The notes under the pieces: generated by a model
Database searches by the model: none
Seen by the model: only the letters and a program-made list of their open reading frames with translations
What the model was told of the DNA's origin: nothing
From: Paludibacterium paludis
GTDB taxonomy: Bacteria > Pseudomonadota > Gammaproteobacteria > Burkholderiales > Chromobacteriaceae
Assembly: GCF_018802605.1 (NCBI RefSeq)
Contig: NZ_CP069161.1
Span: 2,480,001-2,544,000 of the forward strand
DNA length: 64,000 nt
Direction: 5' to 3'
Part shown: piece by piece, positions 29,099-38,256 of the stretch
How positions within the stretch are numbered: position 1 is the first letter of the stretch
How the letters are laid out: each line of letters starts with the position of its first letter
Program-made: the position numbers and the translations under genes

Positions 29099-29835
29099 TC
29101 AGCGAAAGGCGCCGGGGTAGGTTCTGCCGTAGTAACCGTCCAGCGCCTCGTCGCAAAGACCCAGGACACGCCGGGTGTCGCCCGACGTGGCGATAACGGG
29201 CAGCATCGCGAGAATGACCAGCCCCCCGTCGACAGCACGGCAGGCAAAGACCAGGCTTCCAGAACAAAACCCGCCAGCCACACGCCAAGCGGATTGAACA
29301 GGGTCGAGACGAACACCGCCGCCGCGCTCACGCGCGACCGGTAACTGTCCGGCAACGCCGCCATCGCCAAGCCGATTGCCGTGGCCGCCCCCATGGCCCC
29401 CAGCACCGCGCAAGGCAAGACAAAACCGAGGCAAACGCTCCGGATACGCCCGACACGCGCGCCGAGCCGTTCGGCCATGCCCCAACTGCAGACGATCATG
29501 CCGGCGCCGAACGCGCCGTCGAACAGTCCGATGTAGGACGCGGGGCCGTGAAGATACAGCTTGACCCAAACCGGAACGACCACGCTGAAAAACGGAAACA
29601 TGACCAGATTGACGACAGCGCGGACCAGGGCCAGCGGATATTCGGCCCGGATCCGGTACAGCGCCGACAGTCCGTTAGCCGTCTGAGCGGGCCAGGCGCG
29701 GAGAAATGCCGGAATGGACATGCCCCCCGCTTCACGCACAAAAAAACATCATGGCGGGCGCCAGGGTCGCCAGCAGCAATCCGGCGCCGGCGCGACCACG
29801 GCCGCGGCCAAGACAGGGGCGGCGAACGGTTCTCA
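29099..29835 (-). pseudogene. Decayed MFS transporter gene
   Basis: Fragments of a major facilitator protein are spread over different frames. Reading downstream on the minus strand: EPFAAPVLAAAVVAP in one frame, then AGAGLLLATLAPAMMFFVREAGG in a second. That frame continues for about 170 residues with several membrane helices (VVNLVMFPFFSVVVPVWVKLYLHG, FDGAFGAGMIVCSWGMAERLG, VSAAAVFVSTLFNPLGVWLAGFVLEAW). Near 29225 the homology moves to another frame and ends LGLCDEALDGYYGR. At least two frameshifts are needed, and the N-terminal half of a normal 12-helix exporter is missing. It is almost certainly non-functional. The parent could have been a drug or siderophore exporter; the sequence left is not enough to tell. 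Confidence 0.7.
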
Positions 29836-29954
29836 CGGCTGACAGGCAATAACCGAAGAAAATACTCTGCTATAAAATGAAAATGCTTTAATCATGTTCC
29901 GACGAGTCATGGCATACGGAGAGCACGCCCGTTCCGTTCAATTGAGTGGGGTCC

Positions 29955-32900
29955 ATGCAAAACGTAAACGCAACGAATGGGAGAGCGCTCGCCTTCTTGT
30001 CGACGCTACCGCCATCCCGGGGCCAGCGCCGCTTCGCGCTGGCCGTCGTCCTCGCCTCCCTGGCCGTATTCGCGCTGGTCCTGCCCTTCGCAAAGCTCCC
30101 TCTGGGCAAGGTCTGGGCATTCATTCCGGCCTATCAGGCGGCCCTGATCGTCAATGATCTGGTCACCGCCGTACTGTTGTTCGGGCAGTACTCCATTCTG
30201 CGTTCGAAAACCCTGATGACGCTTGCCACGGCGTACCTCTTCACCGCCTTCATGGCGATTTTTCACATGCTGAGCTTTCCCGGCTTGTTCGCCGAAGGCG
30301 GATTGATGGGCGCGGGTCCCCAGACCACCGCATGGCTGTACATGTTCTGGCATGGCGGTTTTCCGCTGCTGGTCATTGTGTACGCACGGCTTTCCGACAC
30401 CCGGACGGTGGCCGGCAAGACCCCGCCCACCCCCGTAGTCATCGGCGGTTGCGTCGCGGCGGCATTCGCGGTCTGCGCCGGCCTCACCCTGATCGCGACC
30501 CGTGGTCATGAGTCGCTGCCCGCCATCATGCAATCCAACCACTACACCCCGTTCATGCGCACCGTGGTTGCCGGCGTCGCCGCGATCAATCTGTTGGCGC
30601 TGGTTTTCATCGCGCGCCGACGGCATCGATCGTTGCTGGACCTATGGCTGATGGTGGTGATGGTCGTCTGGTTGTGCGACATGTCCTTATCGGCGATTTT
30701 CAATGCCGGCCGCTTTGACCTGGGATTCTACGCCGGCCGGTTCTACGGTCTGATGGCGGCGAGCTTCGTACTGGTCATGCTGCTTCTGGAACACGCCAGG
30801 CTCTATGCCCGGCTCGCGGAAGCGGCCGAGCAGCTGGCCGGGGCCAAGCGGGAGGCCGAGGGGGCGACCCATGCGAAGTCGCAATTCCTGGCCAACATGA
30901 GCCATGAAATCCGCACCCCGATGAATGCCATCATAGGCATGTCCTTTCTTGCATTGAGAACCGATCTGACTCCACGGCAGCGCGACTATCTGGGCAAAAT
31001 ACACAATGCTGGCACATCGCTGCTTGGCATCATCAACGACATTCTGGACTTCTCCAAAATCGAAGCCGGCAAGCTCGACCTGACGAGCACCCACTTCTGG
31101 CTCGACGACGTGCTCGACAATGTTTCGGCCCTCGTCGGCCAGAATGCGTCCGACAAGCTCTTGGAGCTGCTGTTCGAAACCGGCAAGGATGTTCCGCAAG
31201 GACTGGTCGGCGACGGCCTCCGCCTGGGGCAGATCCTCACCAATCTTGTCGGTAACGCGATCAAATTCACCGACAAGGGGCAAATCGCCGTCATTGTCAG
31301 CCGTGTCGCCCAGGTGTCCGACAAAGTGCAGCTGAGGTTTTGTGTTCACGATACCGGCATCGGTATGACAGAAGAGCAAAAAAACCGGCTATTCGGCGCA
31401 TTCAGCCAGGTCGACGCGTCCGCGACGCGCCGGGCGGGGGGCACCGGACTCGGCCTGGCCATTTCCCGGCGCCTTGTCGAACTCATGGGTGGCACGATCC
31501 AGGTGGAATCGGAGCCGGGCTGGGGCAGCATGTTCGTGTTCACCGCCTGGTTCGGGCTGTCGTCCGCCGCCGATCCCCGCCGCCGCGCCCTTCCCGACAC
31601 GGTCAGGGGCATGCGCGTACTGGTGGTGGACGACAATGCCTCCGCCCGCGAAATCCTGACCAAACAGTTGCGGGCGCTCGATATCGCCGCCAGCGCCTGC
31701 GCGTCGGGTCGCGAGGCATGCCAGCAGATCGAGGAGGCGCGTCTCGATCACCCCTACGACGCCGTTTTTGTGGACTGGATGATGCCGGAGATGGACGGCA
31801 TCGAGACCATCCGGCAAATCCGTACCGTCAACCGGACACTCAAGATCATCCTGGTCACGGCCTTTGGCCGCGATGAGATCCGCGCCCAAGCGGAAATGGC
31901 CGGTAGCGATGCGTTCCTGGCCAAACCGGTCAGCCAGTCGTCGCTCTTCGACGTCATAGCGGAAGTTTTCGGCAATGACAAGGAACCCTCCGCCAACGCC
32001 AACCTCCTGCCCGCCTTACCCGGTCTGCACGGCGTGCGACTGCTGCTTGTCGAGGACAATGTGATCAACCGGCAGATCGCCGTCGAACTGCTGCGCAGCG
32101 CCGGCGCGCGGGTCGATGTCGGGCAAGACGGACAGGAGGCGTTCAATCTGCTCGAAGTGAGGGGGCCGGATCACTACGACGCGGTATTGATGGATGTGCA
32201 GATGCCGGTGATGGACGGCCTTGAAACCACGCGCCGGCTACGTGCCGACCGGCGCTTCACCGCGTTGCCCATCATTGCGATGACCGCGGGGGTACTGCCC
32301 GAAGAACGGGCGAGTTGCCTGGACGCGGGCATGAACGACCACATCGCCAAACCGCTCGATCCGGCGAACATGCTGGCCACGCTGTTGCGCTGGGTATCGC
32401 CCGATACGCCCCGGCGCATGGCGCCTGGCCAGAATACCGCGAGCGATCCGCTGGTCGTGGCGCGCATCGAGGGACTCGACCAGGCGGGGGGGCTGAGACG
32501 TGTCGCGGGTAACGCGGAACTTTACCTGCAGTTGCTGCGCCAGTTCGTTCGCGAAGAAAGTCTCGCGCCGGCCCGGATTGCCCAGGCTCTTGAGTATGAC
32601 GACCACGAGCAGGCCGAACGGCTGGCCCACACCCTCAAAGGGGTGGCGGGCAGCGTCGGGCTGGCCGGCATGCAAACAGCGGCGGCGGAACTCGAACGGG
32701 CGCTCAAGGCACGCGCCGGTTATCGCGAGATACTGCCCGCGCTCGATCGCGAAATGACGCGCATCTGTACCGAGCTGGCCACGGCGCTCGACGCGCTTCC
32801 GCCTTCCATCGGCGATGCCCTGCCCGGTCCGGAGCGGCTGGAACGCCTGCATGAGTTGCTAAGCGCCAGTGACGGAGAAGCGCTGAGCTATTTTCTCGAA

Positions 32901-33047
32901 CACGCCGAAGCGATCCGGCAGGCCTTTCCCGGTCAGGATTACGCGGATTTCGAATACGCCATTACCCGCTTCGATTTTGTCAGGGCGCTCGATCTGCTGC
33001 AGCGGGCGCGCGACCCCAACCGCATCACGCCGGAAGGAACGCCATGA
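29955..33047 (+). CDS. MASE4 hybrid sensor histidine kinase
   Basis: A 1030-residue inner-membrane hybrid kinase. Residues about 15-285 form a MASE4-type multi-helix sensor ([20 protein letters not shown]). The dimerisation domain has the phospho-acceptor H317 in [10 protein letters not shown]. The ATPase domain shows [19 protein letters not shown] and GTGLGLAI. Two receiver domains follow, with phosphorylatable D607 ([10 protein letters not shown]) and D747 ([10 protein letters not shown]), and a C-terminal Hpt domain carries H892 in LAHTLKGV. All relay residues are intact. It overlaps the HD-GYP regulator gene by four bases, so the kinase very likely feeds phosphate to it. An alternative GTG start at 29946 adds three residues. 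The signal is unknown. Confidence 0.93.
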   Translation: MQNVNATNGRALAFLSTLPPSRGQRRFALAVVLASLAVFALVLPFAKLPLGKVWAFIPAYQAALIVNDLVTAVLLFGQYSILRSKTLMTLATAYLFTAFMAIFHMLSFPGLFAEGGLMGAGPQTTAWLYMFWHGGFPLLVIVYARLSDTRTVAGKTPPTPVVIGGCVAAAFAVCAGLTLIATRGHESLPAIMQSNHYTPFMRTVVAGVAAINLLALVFIARRRHRSLLDLWLMVVMVVWLCDMSLSAIFNAGRFDLGFYAGRFYGLMAASFVLVMLLLEHARLYARLAEAAEQLAGAKREAEGATHAKSQFLANMSHEIRTPMNAIIGMSFLALRTDLTPRQRDYLGKIHNAGTSLLGIINDILDFSKIEAGKLDLTSTHFWLDDVLDNVSALVGQNASDKLLELLFETGKDVPQGLVGDGLRLGQILTNLVGNAIKFTDKGQIAVIVSRVAQVSDKVQLRFCVHDTGIGMTEEQKNRLFGAFSQVDASATRRAGGTGLGLAISRRLVELMGGTIQVESEPGWGSMFVFTAWFGLSSAADPRRRALPDTVRGMRVLVVDDNASAREILTKQLRALDIAASACASGREACQQIEEARLDHPYDAVFVDWMMPEMDGIETIRQIRTVNRTLKIILVTAFGRDEIRAQAEMAGSDAFLAKPVSQSSLFDVIAEVFGNDKEPSANANLLPALPGLHGVRLLLVEDNVINRQIAVELLRSAGARVDVGQDGQEAFNLLEVRGPDHYDAVLMDVQMPVMDGLETTRRLRADRRFTALPIIAMTAGVLPEERASCLDAGMNDHIAKPLDPANMLATLLRWVSPDTPRRMAPGQNTASDPLVVARIEGLDQAGGLRRVAGNAELYLQLLRQFVREESLAPARIAQALEYDDHEQAERLAHTLKGVAGSVGLAGMQTAAAELERALKARAGYREILPALDREMTRICTELATALDALPPSIGDALPGPERLERLHELLSASDGEALSYFLEHAEAIRQAFPGQDYADFEYAITRFDFVRALDLLQRARDPNRITPEGTP

Positions 33048-34147
33048 ATGAGCCGCAGGATGACATGCGACGCCGGACTCTCCTGATCGTCGACGACACG
33101 CCGGAGAACCTCACGCTGCTTTACGGGCTGTTGAAAGGCCACTACCGGACACGCATCGCCAACAGTGGGGAGCGGGCCTTGCAGATCCTGGCGGAAGAAG
33201 TGCTGCCCGATCTGATTCTGCTTGATGTGATGATGCCCGGCATCGGCGGCTTCGAGGTCTGCCGGCGCATCAAGAGCGATCCGCATACCGAAAAGATCCC
33301 GGTGATTTTCCTGACGGCGATGGGTGAACACGAGAACGAGCAGGAAGGTTTCGACGCCGGAGCGGTCGACTACATCGTCAAACCCGTCTCGCCCCCCATT
33401 CTCAAGGCGCGTGTCCGCACCCATCTTCGGCTCAAGGCCGCGGCCGAGTTTCTCGAGGACAAGGCCGCTTTCCTGCAGGCTGAGGTGGAACGCCGCACTC
33501 GCGAAGTCCAGGCCATCCAGGACGCGACCATTCTCGCGCTGGCCTCGCTGGCCGAAACCCGAGATCACGAAACCGGCAACCACCTGCGCCGCACGCAAAA
33601 CTACGTGCGTCTCCTTGCTCGGGCACTGCAGGATCATCCCAAATTCAAAGGAGTGTTCGATGATGAAACAATACAAATGCTGTACAAGTCGGCACCGCTC
33701 CACGATATCGGCAAGGTCGGCATCCCCGACCACATTCTCCTGAAACCCGGTCCGCTGACCCCGGAAGAATTCGAAATCATGAAGACCCACACCACGCTCG
33801 GACGCGACACCATTCTCGCGGCGGAGCGCAAGCTTGACGAGCCGAGCGATTTTCTGAGGATTGCACGTGAAATAGCCTACAGTCACCAGGAAAAATGGGA
33901 CGGCAGCGGCTATCCTCAGGGCCTCGCCGGCGATACCATCCCGGTGTCGGCGCGATTGATGGCCATCGCCGATGTCTACGACGCGCTGATTTCGCGCCGT
34001 GTTTACAAACCGCCGATGACTCATCGGGAGGCCGTCAATCTCATCCGGGAAAACAGCGGACGGCATTTCGATCCGGACATGGTGGATGCCTTCTTGCGCA
34101 TCGAAGGCGGATTCGCCGATATCGCCGCGCGCTATGCGGACAGCTAA
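33044..34147 (+). CDS. Response regulator with HD-GYP phosphodiesterase domain
   Basis: A 367-residue two-domain protein. The receiver domain (about residues 10-130) has phosphorylatable D61 in LLDVMMPG and the conserved Lys in IVKPVS. After a helical linker the HD-GYP domain (about 170-355) shows the [14 protein letters not shown] entry helix, [13 protein letters not shown], and [15 protein letters not shown] with the full GYP triad. Intact motifs argue for active cyclic di-GMP hydrolysis. It starts inside the stop of the hybrid kinase gene (ATGA), so the two form a dedicated pathway from signal to cyclic di-GMP breakdown. The diguanylate cyclase at 19824-21563 has the opposing activity. Confidence 0.93.
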   Translation: MNEPQDDMRRRTLLIVDDTPENLTLLYGLLKGHYRTRIANSGERALQILAEEVLPDLILLDVMMPGIGGFEVCRRIKSDPHTEKIPVIFLTAMGEHENEQEGFDAGAVDYIVKPVSPPILKARVRTHLRLKAAAEFLEDKAAFLQAEVERRTREVQAIQDATILALASLAETRDHETGNHLRRTQNYVRLLARALQDHPKFKGVFDDETIQMLYKSAPLHDIGKVGIPDHILLKPGPLTPEEFEIMKTHTTLGRDTILAAERKLDEPSDFLRIAREIAYSHQEKWDGSGYPQGLAGDTIPVSARLMAIADVYDALISRRVYKPPMTHREAVNLIRENSGRHFDPDMVDAFLRIEGGFADIAARYADS

Positions 34148-34197
34148 CTGAACCTGGATCCCGACATGGCGCAGCACCGGAATTGACGCCGCCCTTC

Positions 34198-34217
34198 ATT
34201 TCGATAATACTGGAAAT
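34198..34217 (+). promoter_or_regulatory. Candidate ArsR operator and promoter
   Basis: ATTTC and GAAAT form an interrupted inverted repeat around GATAATACTG, directly abutting the arsR start codon. A TTGACG at 34183-34188 could serve as the -35 element and TAATAC at 34205-34210 as the -10 element (16-base spacer). A repressor on the repeat would cover the -10 element, as expected for autoregulated ars operons. Confidence 0.45.
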
Positions 34218-34568
34218 ATGAAAATCTTTGACGCGGCGGAACGGCTGGCCGCCCTCGGGCACGAGTCCCGGCTGGCCATCTTCCGGATGCTGGTGGAAGC
34301 CGGACCCGAGGGACTGCATGCTAGCGCCATGAGCGATTCTCTGGCGCTTCCCCCGGCCACCCTGTCTTTCCATTTGTCTCATCTGAGCCGGGCCGGACTC
34401 ATCGCAGGACGGCGGCAAGGCCGTTTCATCCACTATGCCGTGAAGTTCGGAACCATGGACGAACTGCTGGCCTTCCTGACACGCGACTGCTGCCGGGGAC
34501 ACCCCTGCCTGCCCAAGACCTGCCGGTGCGACGACGCCAGCCCCGATACGGGAAAGGAAACCCGATGA
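34218..34568 (+). CDS. arsR: ArsR-family arsenite-responsive repressor
   Basis: A 116-residue winged-helix repressor (RLAALGHESRLAIFRMLVEAG, PPATLSFHLSHLSRAGLI). The common ELCVCDL metal site in the recognition region is absent; the equivalent stretch is LHASAMSDSLALPP. Instead, cysteines cluster at the C-terminal end: C91, C92, C97, C102 and C104 in DCCRGHPCLPKTCRC. This layout matches the Acidithiobacillus ferrooxidans type, in which a C-terminal CC pair plus a third Cys bind As(III). It should repress arsRC-acr3 until arsenite or antimonite binds. Its stop overlaps the arsC start by four bases. Confidence 0.9.
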   Translation: MKIFDAAERLAALGHESRLAIFRMLVEAGPEGLHASAMSDSLALPPATLSFHLSHLSRAGLIAGRRQGRFIHYAVKFGTMDELLAFLTRDCCRGHPCLPKTCRCDDASPDTGKETR

Positions 34569-34978
34569 ATGACCTGAAAACCGTCCTGGTGCTTTGCACC
34601 GGCAACGCCTGCCGCTCCCAGATGGGCGAAGCCATCCTCAACCATGACCTGGCCGGACAGGTCAAAGGCATTTCTGCTGGCACCTCGCCCCAAGCCAAAG
34701 TGGCGGATGGCGCCATAGAAGCCCTGAAGCTGGCCGGCCTGCCGACCGAAGACCTTTATCCCAAGACCGTCGAGGAGGTGATGGACCAGGCCATCGACCT
34801 GGTGGTCAGCGTCTGCGACAACGCCAAAGAAACCTGTCCCATCTTCCCGCGCCCGGTGAAACGCATCCACGTTGGCTTCCACGACCCCCACGGCGAGCCG
34901 CTGGAGAGCTTTCTGGCTGTCCGCGACGACATCCGTGCCCGCCTGGTGCCGGCCGTCCGCGAAGCCCTGGGCCTGTAA
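34565..34978 (+). CDS. arsC: Arsenate reductase (low-molecular-weight phosphatase type)
   Basis: A 137-residue protein with the P-loop CTGNACRSQMGE (C-x5-R-S) near the N-terminus, characteristic of thioredoxin/glutaredoxin-linked arsenate reductases related to LMW tyrosine phosphatases. A second pair of conserved cysteines lies in SVCDNAKETCPIF, which would form the internal disulfide relay. A GFHDPHGEP segment carries the general-acid Asp. It reduces arsenate to arsenite, the substrate of the exporter encoded next. It is coupled to arsR by a four-base overlap; the exporter starts ten bases downstream. Confidence 0.93.
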   Translation: MNDLKTVLVLCTGNACRSQMGEAILNHDLAGQVKGISAGTSPQAKVADGAIEALKLAGLPTEDLYPKTVEEVMDQAIDLVVSVCDNAKETCPIFPRPVKRIHVGFHDPHGEPLESFLAVRDDIRARLVPAVREALGL

Positions 34979-34987
34979 GGAGCCGCC

Positions 34988-36058
34988 ATGTCTGCATTTC
35001 AATCTGAAGCCACGGCCAAGGTCGCCGCCGGCGCGTCGATGAGCGTCTTCGAGCGCTACCTGACGATATGGGTTTTTCTCTGCATCGTCGCCGGCATTGT
35101 CGCCGGCCAGGTGGCGCCGGGCGTCTTCCAGGCGATTGGCCACATGGAAGTCGCGCAGGTCAACCTGCCGGTCGGCCTCCTCATCTGGGTGATGATTATC
35201 CCGATGTTGGTGAAAGTCGATTTCGGCGCCCTGCATGAAGTGAAGCAGCACGTCCGCGGCATCGGCGTCACGCTGTTCGTGAATTGGCTGGTGAAGCCCT
35301 TCTCCATGGCCTTCCTGGGCTGGCTCTTCGTACGCAACCTGTTCGCACCGATGCTGCCGGCCGACCAGTTGGACAGCTACATTGCCGGTCTGATCTTGCT
35401 GGCCGCCGCCCCCTGTACCGCGATGGTTTTCGTGTGGAGCCGCCTATCAAACGGCGATCCACTCTTCACCCTGTCTCAGGTGGCCATGAACGACACCATC
35501 ATGGTCTTCGCCTTCGCGCCCATTGTCGCCTTCCTGCTGGGCATCTCGTCCATCACCGTGCCCTGGGATACGCTGCTGACCTCGGTCGTCCTCTACATCG
35601 TCATTCCGGTCATCCTGGCCCAGGTCTGGCGCAAGGCGTTGCTGGCCAGGGGGCCGGCGGCTTTCGATGCGGCGATGGCCAAGATTGGCCCATGGTCCAT
35701 CTCTGCCCTGCTGGCGACCCTGGTCCTGCTCTTTGCCTTCCAAGGCGAAGCCATCATCAAGCAACCGCTGGTCATTGCACTACTCGCCGTGCCCATCCTC
35801 ATCCAGGTATTCTTCAATTCGGCGCTGGCCTACTGGCTGAATAAAGTGGTCGGGGAGAAGCACAACGTCGCTTGTCCGTCGGCGCTTATCGGCGCTTCAA
35901 ATTTTTTCGAGCTGGCCGTGGCTGCCGCCATCGGCCTGTTCGGCTTCGAGTCGGGAGCGGCGCTCGCCACGGTGGTCGGTGTCCTCATCGAAGTCCCCGC
36001 GATGCTCCTTGTTGTCAGGATCGTGAACGGTACGCGAATGTGGTACGAGCGGGGATGA
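34988..36058 (+). CDS. acr3: Arsenite efflux permease, ACR3 family
   Basis: A 356-residue inner-membrane protein with about ten helices. It carries the ACR3 hallmarks FVNWLVKPFSMAFLGWLF, AAPCTAMVFVWSRLSNGDP with the essential Cys, and the C-terminal FESGAALATVVGVLIEVPAML containing the conserved Glu pair. It expels arsenite, so the three genes form a complete arsenate-to-arsenite detoxification unit. It is unrelated to the ArsB family despite the shared name in many annotations. A ribosome-binding site AAGGAGCC precedes the ATG. The 107 bases to the converging LysR gene hold nothing I can name. Confidence 0.93.
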   Translation: MSAFQSEATAKVAAGASMSVFERYLTIWVFLCIVAGIVAGQVAPGVFQAIGHMEVAQVNLPVGLLIWVMIIPMLVKVDFGALHEVKQHVRGIGVTLFVNWLVKPFSMAFLGWLFVRNLFAPMLPADQLDSYIAGLILLAAAPCTAMVFVWSRLSNGDPLFTLSQVAMNDTIMVFAFAPIVAFLLGISSITVPWDTLLTSVVLYIVIPVILAQVWRKALLARGPAAFDAAMAKIGPWSISALLATLVLLFAFQGEAIIKQPLVIALLAVPILIQVFFNSALAYWLNKVVGEKHNVACPSALIGASNFFELAVAAAIGLFGFESGAALATVVGVLIEVPAMLLVVRIVNGTRMWYERG

Positions 36059-36165
36059 GGCGTTACGGGAGGCCGCCGCGCTCCTGCCCGAGTCGCTCAA
36101 TCGCCCTGACAGACTCCAGCGAAGATGGCTTGCTAACCGGTTCGTGGTCAAGGGCGGGGCCTTCG

Positions 36166-37092
36166 TCAGCGAAATGCGCCAGAACCATTCTCGTCCCCCG
36201 CCACCTGCCCCCGCTCCCCGTCCCGCAACCTTCCTTTCAGCCAGCGGCAGAACGCCCGCGCCGCCTGCATGTGGTGGCTTTGCGCGTTGACGTAGGCGAC
36301 ATAGGTTTCCCCCGACGGCACAGGCTCGGGGTCGGCAAGCGCCAGCGCGCCCGTGCGCAGGGCATCGCGCACCAGCGCCTGAGGCGCGACCAGCAGGCCC
36401 GCGCCTCCGGCGGCGGCCGCCACCGCCAGGAAGAAGTGGTCGTACACCGCGCCTACCCGCAACTGCTCCGCCGACAGCCCCCTGGCCAGTGCCCACACCG
36501 GCAGCGCATCGGGCCGCGAACGCGCGGCGATCAGCGGCCAACAATGCGGATCGCGCCCCGCCTGCTCCGACACCATGGCCGGCGAACCGACGCATACCAG
36601 CGTCTCGCGGCTCAATGACCAGCACTCCATGCCCGGCAGCGGCAGATCGCGTGTGATCAAGACATCGAACTCTTCCCTCGGCTCTGGCGGCGACAGCGAG
36701 GTCACCAGATCGACCTTCACAAAGTGATCGGCCATGAACGCCCCGAGCGCCGGCACCACGACGCTCATGGCGAAACTCGGCATCGAGGTTCGCACCGTCA
36801 GGCGGTCATGGGTCGCCAACCCTTGCACCAGTTGCCCCGCCGCCAGCTCGATCGTCGACACCGCTTCCTTGACGGCCTCGTAAAACTGCGACCCGGCGGG
36901 GGTCAGCGCGATTGTCGGTCCGCGGCGGGCGAACAGCGTGCGTCCGGCCAACGCCTCCAGCGAAGCGATGTGCCGGCTGACCGCGCTTTGGGTGATGCCC
37001 AGCGCGCCGGCGGCGCGTGTGAAACTGCCGTGACGCCCGGCGGCGACGAACACGCGGATCGCGGTCATCGGGACTCCCGTACTTTTCATCAT
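36166..37092 (-). CDS. LysR-type regulator, probably of the phosphonate operon
   Basis: A 308-residue LysR regulator: winged helix at about 15-70 (GSFTRAAGALGITQSAVSRHIASLEALAGRTLFARRGP), then a substrate-binding domain of GcvA type. It is divergent from the phosphonate transporter operon, with 158 bases between the starts, the usual layout for a LysR activator and its target. The start at 37092 gives the normal distance to the helix-turn-helix. ATG 37068 would shorten the N-terminus but has a better ribosome-binding site (GGGAG). A T-N11-A palindrome overlaps the longer start. The inducer is probably a phosphonate or a breakdown product (inference). Confidence 0.88.
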   Translation of the reverse strand: MMKSTGVPMTAIRVFVAAGRHGSFTRAAGALGITQSAVSRHIASLEALAGRTLFARRGPTIALTPAGSQFYEAVKEAVSTIELAAGQLVQGLATHDRLTVRTSMPSFAMSVVVPALGAFMADHFVKVDLVTSLSPPEPREEFDVLITRDLPLPGMECWSLSRETLVCVGSPAMVSEQAGRDPHCWPLIAARSRPDALPVWALARGLSAEQLRVGAVYDHFFLAVAAAAGGAGLLVAPQALVRDALRTGALALADPEPVPSGETYVAYVNAQSHHMQAARAFCRWLKGRLRDGERGQVAGDENGSGAFR

Positions 37093-37105
37093 GAGTCAAA
37101 CTCAT
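37091..37105. promoter_or_regulatory. LysR-type palindrome
   Basis: ATGAGT-CAA-ACTCAT is a perfect inverted repeat with six-base arms and contains a T-N11-A core (37092-37104), the classical LysR binding form. It lies in the divergent region between the LysR gene and the phosphonate operon, about 150 bases upstream of the latter. If the shorter regulator start at 37068 is used, the site lies fully upstream. Confidence 0.55.
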
Positions 37106-37250
37106 CAAAGCAATACAAAAAACCGACAAAGACAATCCTATGTCATATCCATTTAATCTTTCAAAATAAATATTCGTGACATGACCGGCCACCCGATGCC
37201 GGGCGAACTATCGCGCCGACCTTCGAATTCATGTTTTTCAGGAGCCAGAA

Positions 37251-38231
37251 ATGTCAAAACGCCTCGCTGCCGCCTGCGCCGCAATCATGCTGCTGACCGG
37301 AACCCGTTCCGCGCTTGCCGCCAATGTCGTGCTCTACTCCTCCAACGACGTCCAAACGGTGAACAGCGTCGTCGAGCAGTTCGAAAAGGAAAACCCCGGT
37401 ATCAAGGTTTCCGTGGTGCGGGCCGGCACCGGCGCGCTGATGCAGCGCATCAAAGCCGAAGCGGCCAATCCGCTGGGCGATATTTTCTGGTCGGGCGGCC
37501 TCTCCACCATCGGGGCCTACCAGACGCACCTGCAGCCGTACAAATCCCCCGAGGAAAACGCCGTTCCCGCCCACTACCGCGAACCGAACGGGCTGTGGCT
37601 GGCGACCAATACCCACGTGACCGTATTGATGGTCAACCAGAAGCAATTGCAGGGCAACCCGGCGCCAAAAGGCTGGGCGGACCTTGCCGCTCCGCGCTGG
37701 AAAGGCAAGATCGTCATTCCCGACCCGGCGTTCAGCAGCGCTTCCTACGTGGCCCTGTACGGTCTGAAGCAAACCCTCGGATCCGATGTCTTCGCGGGCG
37801 TCGTGCGCAACGCCGTGATCGTCGGCACCACCTCGGCCGCCTATCAGGGTGTGGCCAACGGCGAGTTCCCGGTCGCCGTGACCATGGAGTACGCCGCCCA
37901 GCAATATGTGGCCGGAGGTCTTGGCGAGATCAGGCTGGTTTACCCGTCCGAGGGCACTTTCCTGTCGCCGGAAGGTATGGCGATGATCAAGGGCGCCAAG
38001 CACCCGGCCGAAGCGCGCAAGCTGTTCGATTTCCTCGCCTCGCGCAAGATCCAGACGGAGATTTTCAGGAAAGCCTTCCGCCGCCCGTTGCGTACCGACA
38101 TCCAGGTCGGAACCCTGTCGTCGCTGCCCCCGCTGTCGGCCATCAAGATCGTGCCGCTCAATGACGAAAGAATGGAAAACGACCGGGCCGATTTTCTTGC
38201 CCAATGGCGCAAACTGGTGTCGGCCCGCTAA
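37251..38231 (+). CDS. Phosphonate ABC transporter substrate-binding protein (PhnS2-like)
   Basis: A 326-residue periplasmic protein with a signal peptide (about 1-24, ending SALA) and the fold of Fe(III)/2-aminoethylphosphonate binding proteins: NVVLYSSNDVQTVNSVVEQFEKENPGI, GDIFWSGGLSTIG, MVNQKQL, and GVANGEFPVAVTMEYAAQQY. The family alone cannot separate iron from phosphonate ligands. The downstream fused permease and the terminal phosphonopyruvate hydrolase make a phosphonate the likely cargo, such as phosphonoalanine or 2-aminoethylphosphonate. The start follows CAGGAGCCAGAA. Confidence 0.82.
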   Translation: MSKRLAAACAAIMLLTGTRSALAANVVLYSSNDVQTVNSVVEQFEKENPGIKVSVVRAGTGALMQRIKAEAANPLGDIFWSGGLSTIGAYQTHLQPYKSPEENAVPAHYREPNGLWLATNTHVTVLMVNQKQLQGNPAPKGWADLAAPRWKGKIVIPDPAFSSASYVALYGLKQTLGSDVFAGVVRNAVIVGTTSAAYQGVANGEFPVAVTMEYAAQQYVAGGLGEIRLVYPSEGTFLSPEGMAMIKGAKHPAEARKLFDFLASRKIQTEIFRKAFRRPLRTDIQVGTLSSLPPLSAIKIVPLNDERMENDRADFLAQWRKLVSAR

Positions 38232-38256
38232 GTCCGAGTGCGATCAGGAGAGAGGC

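Noticed and set aside
36059..36165. Possible gene remnant between acr3 and the LysR gene
   Set aside because: A short frame there reads like protein for about 40 residues but has no start, no family match and only 107 bases; too little to call.
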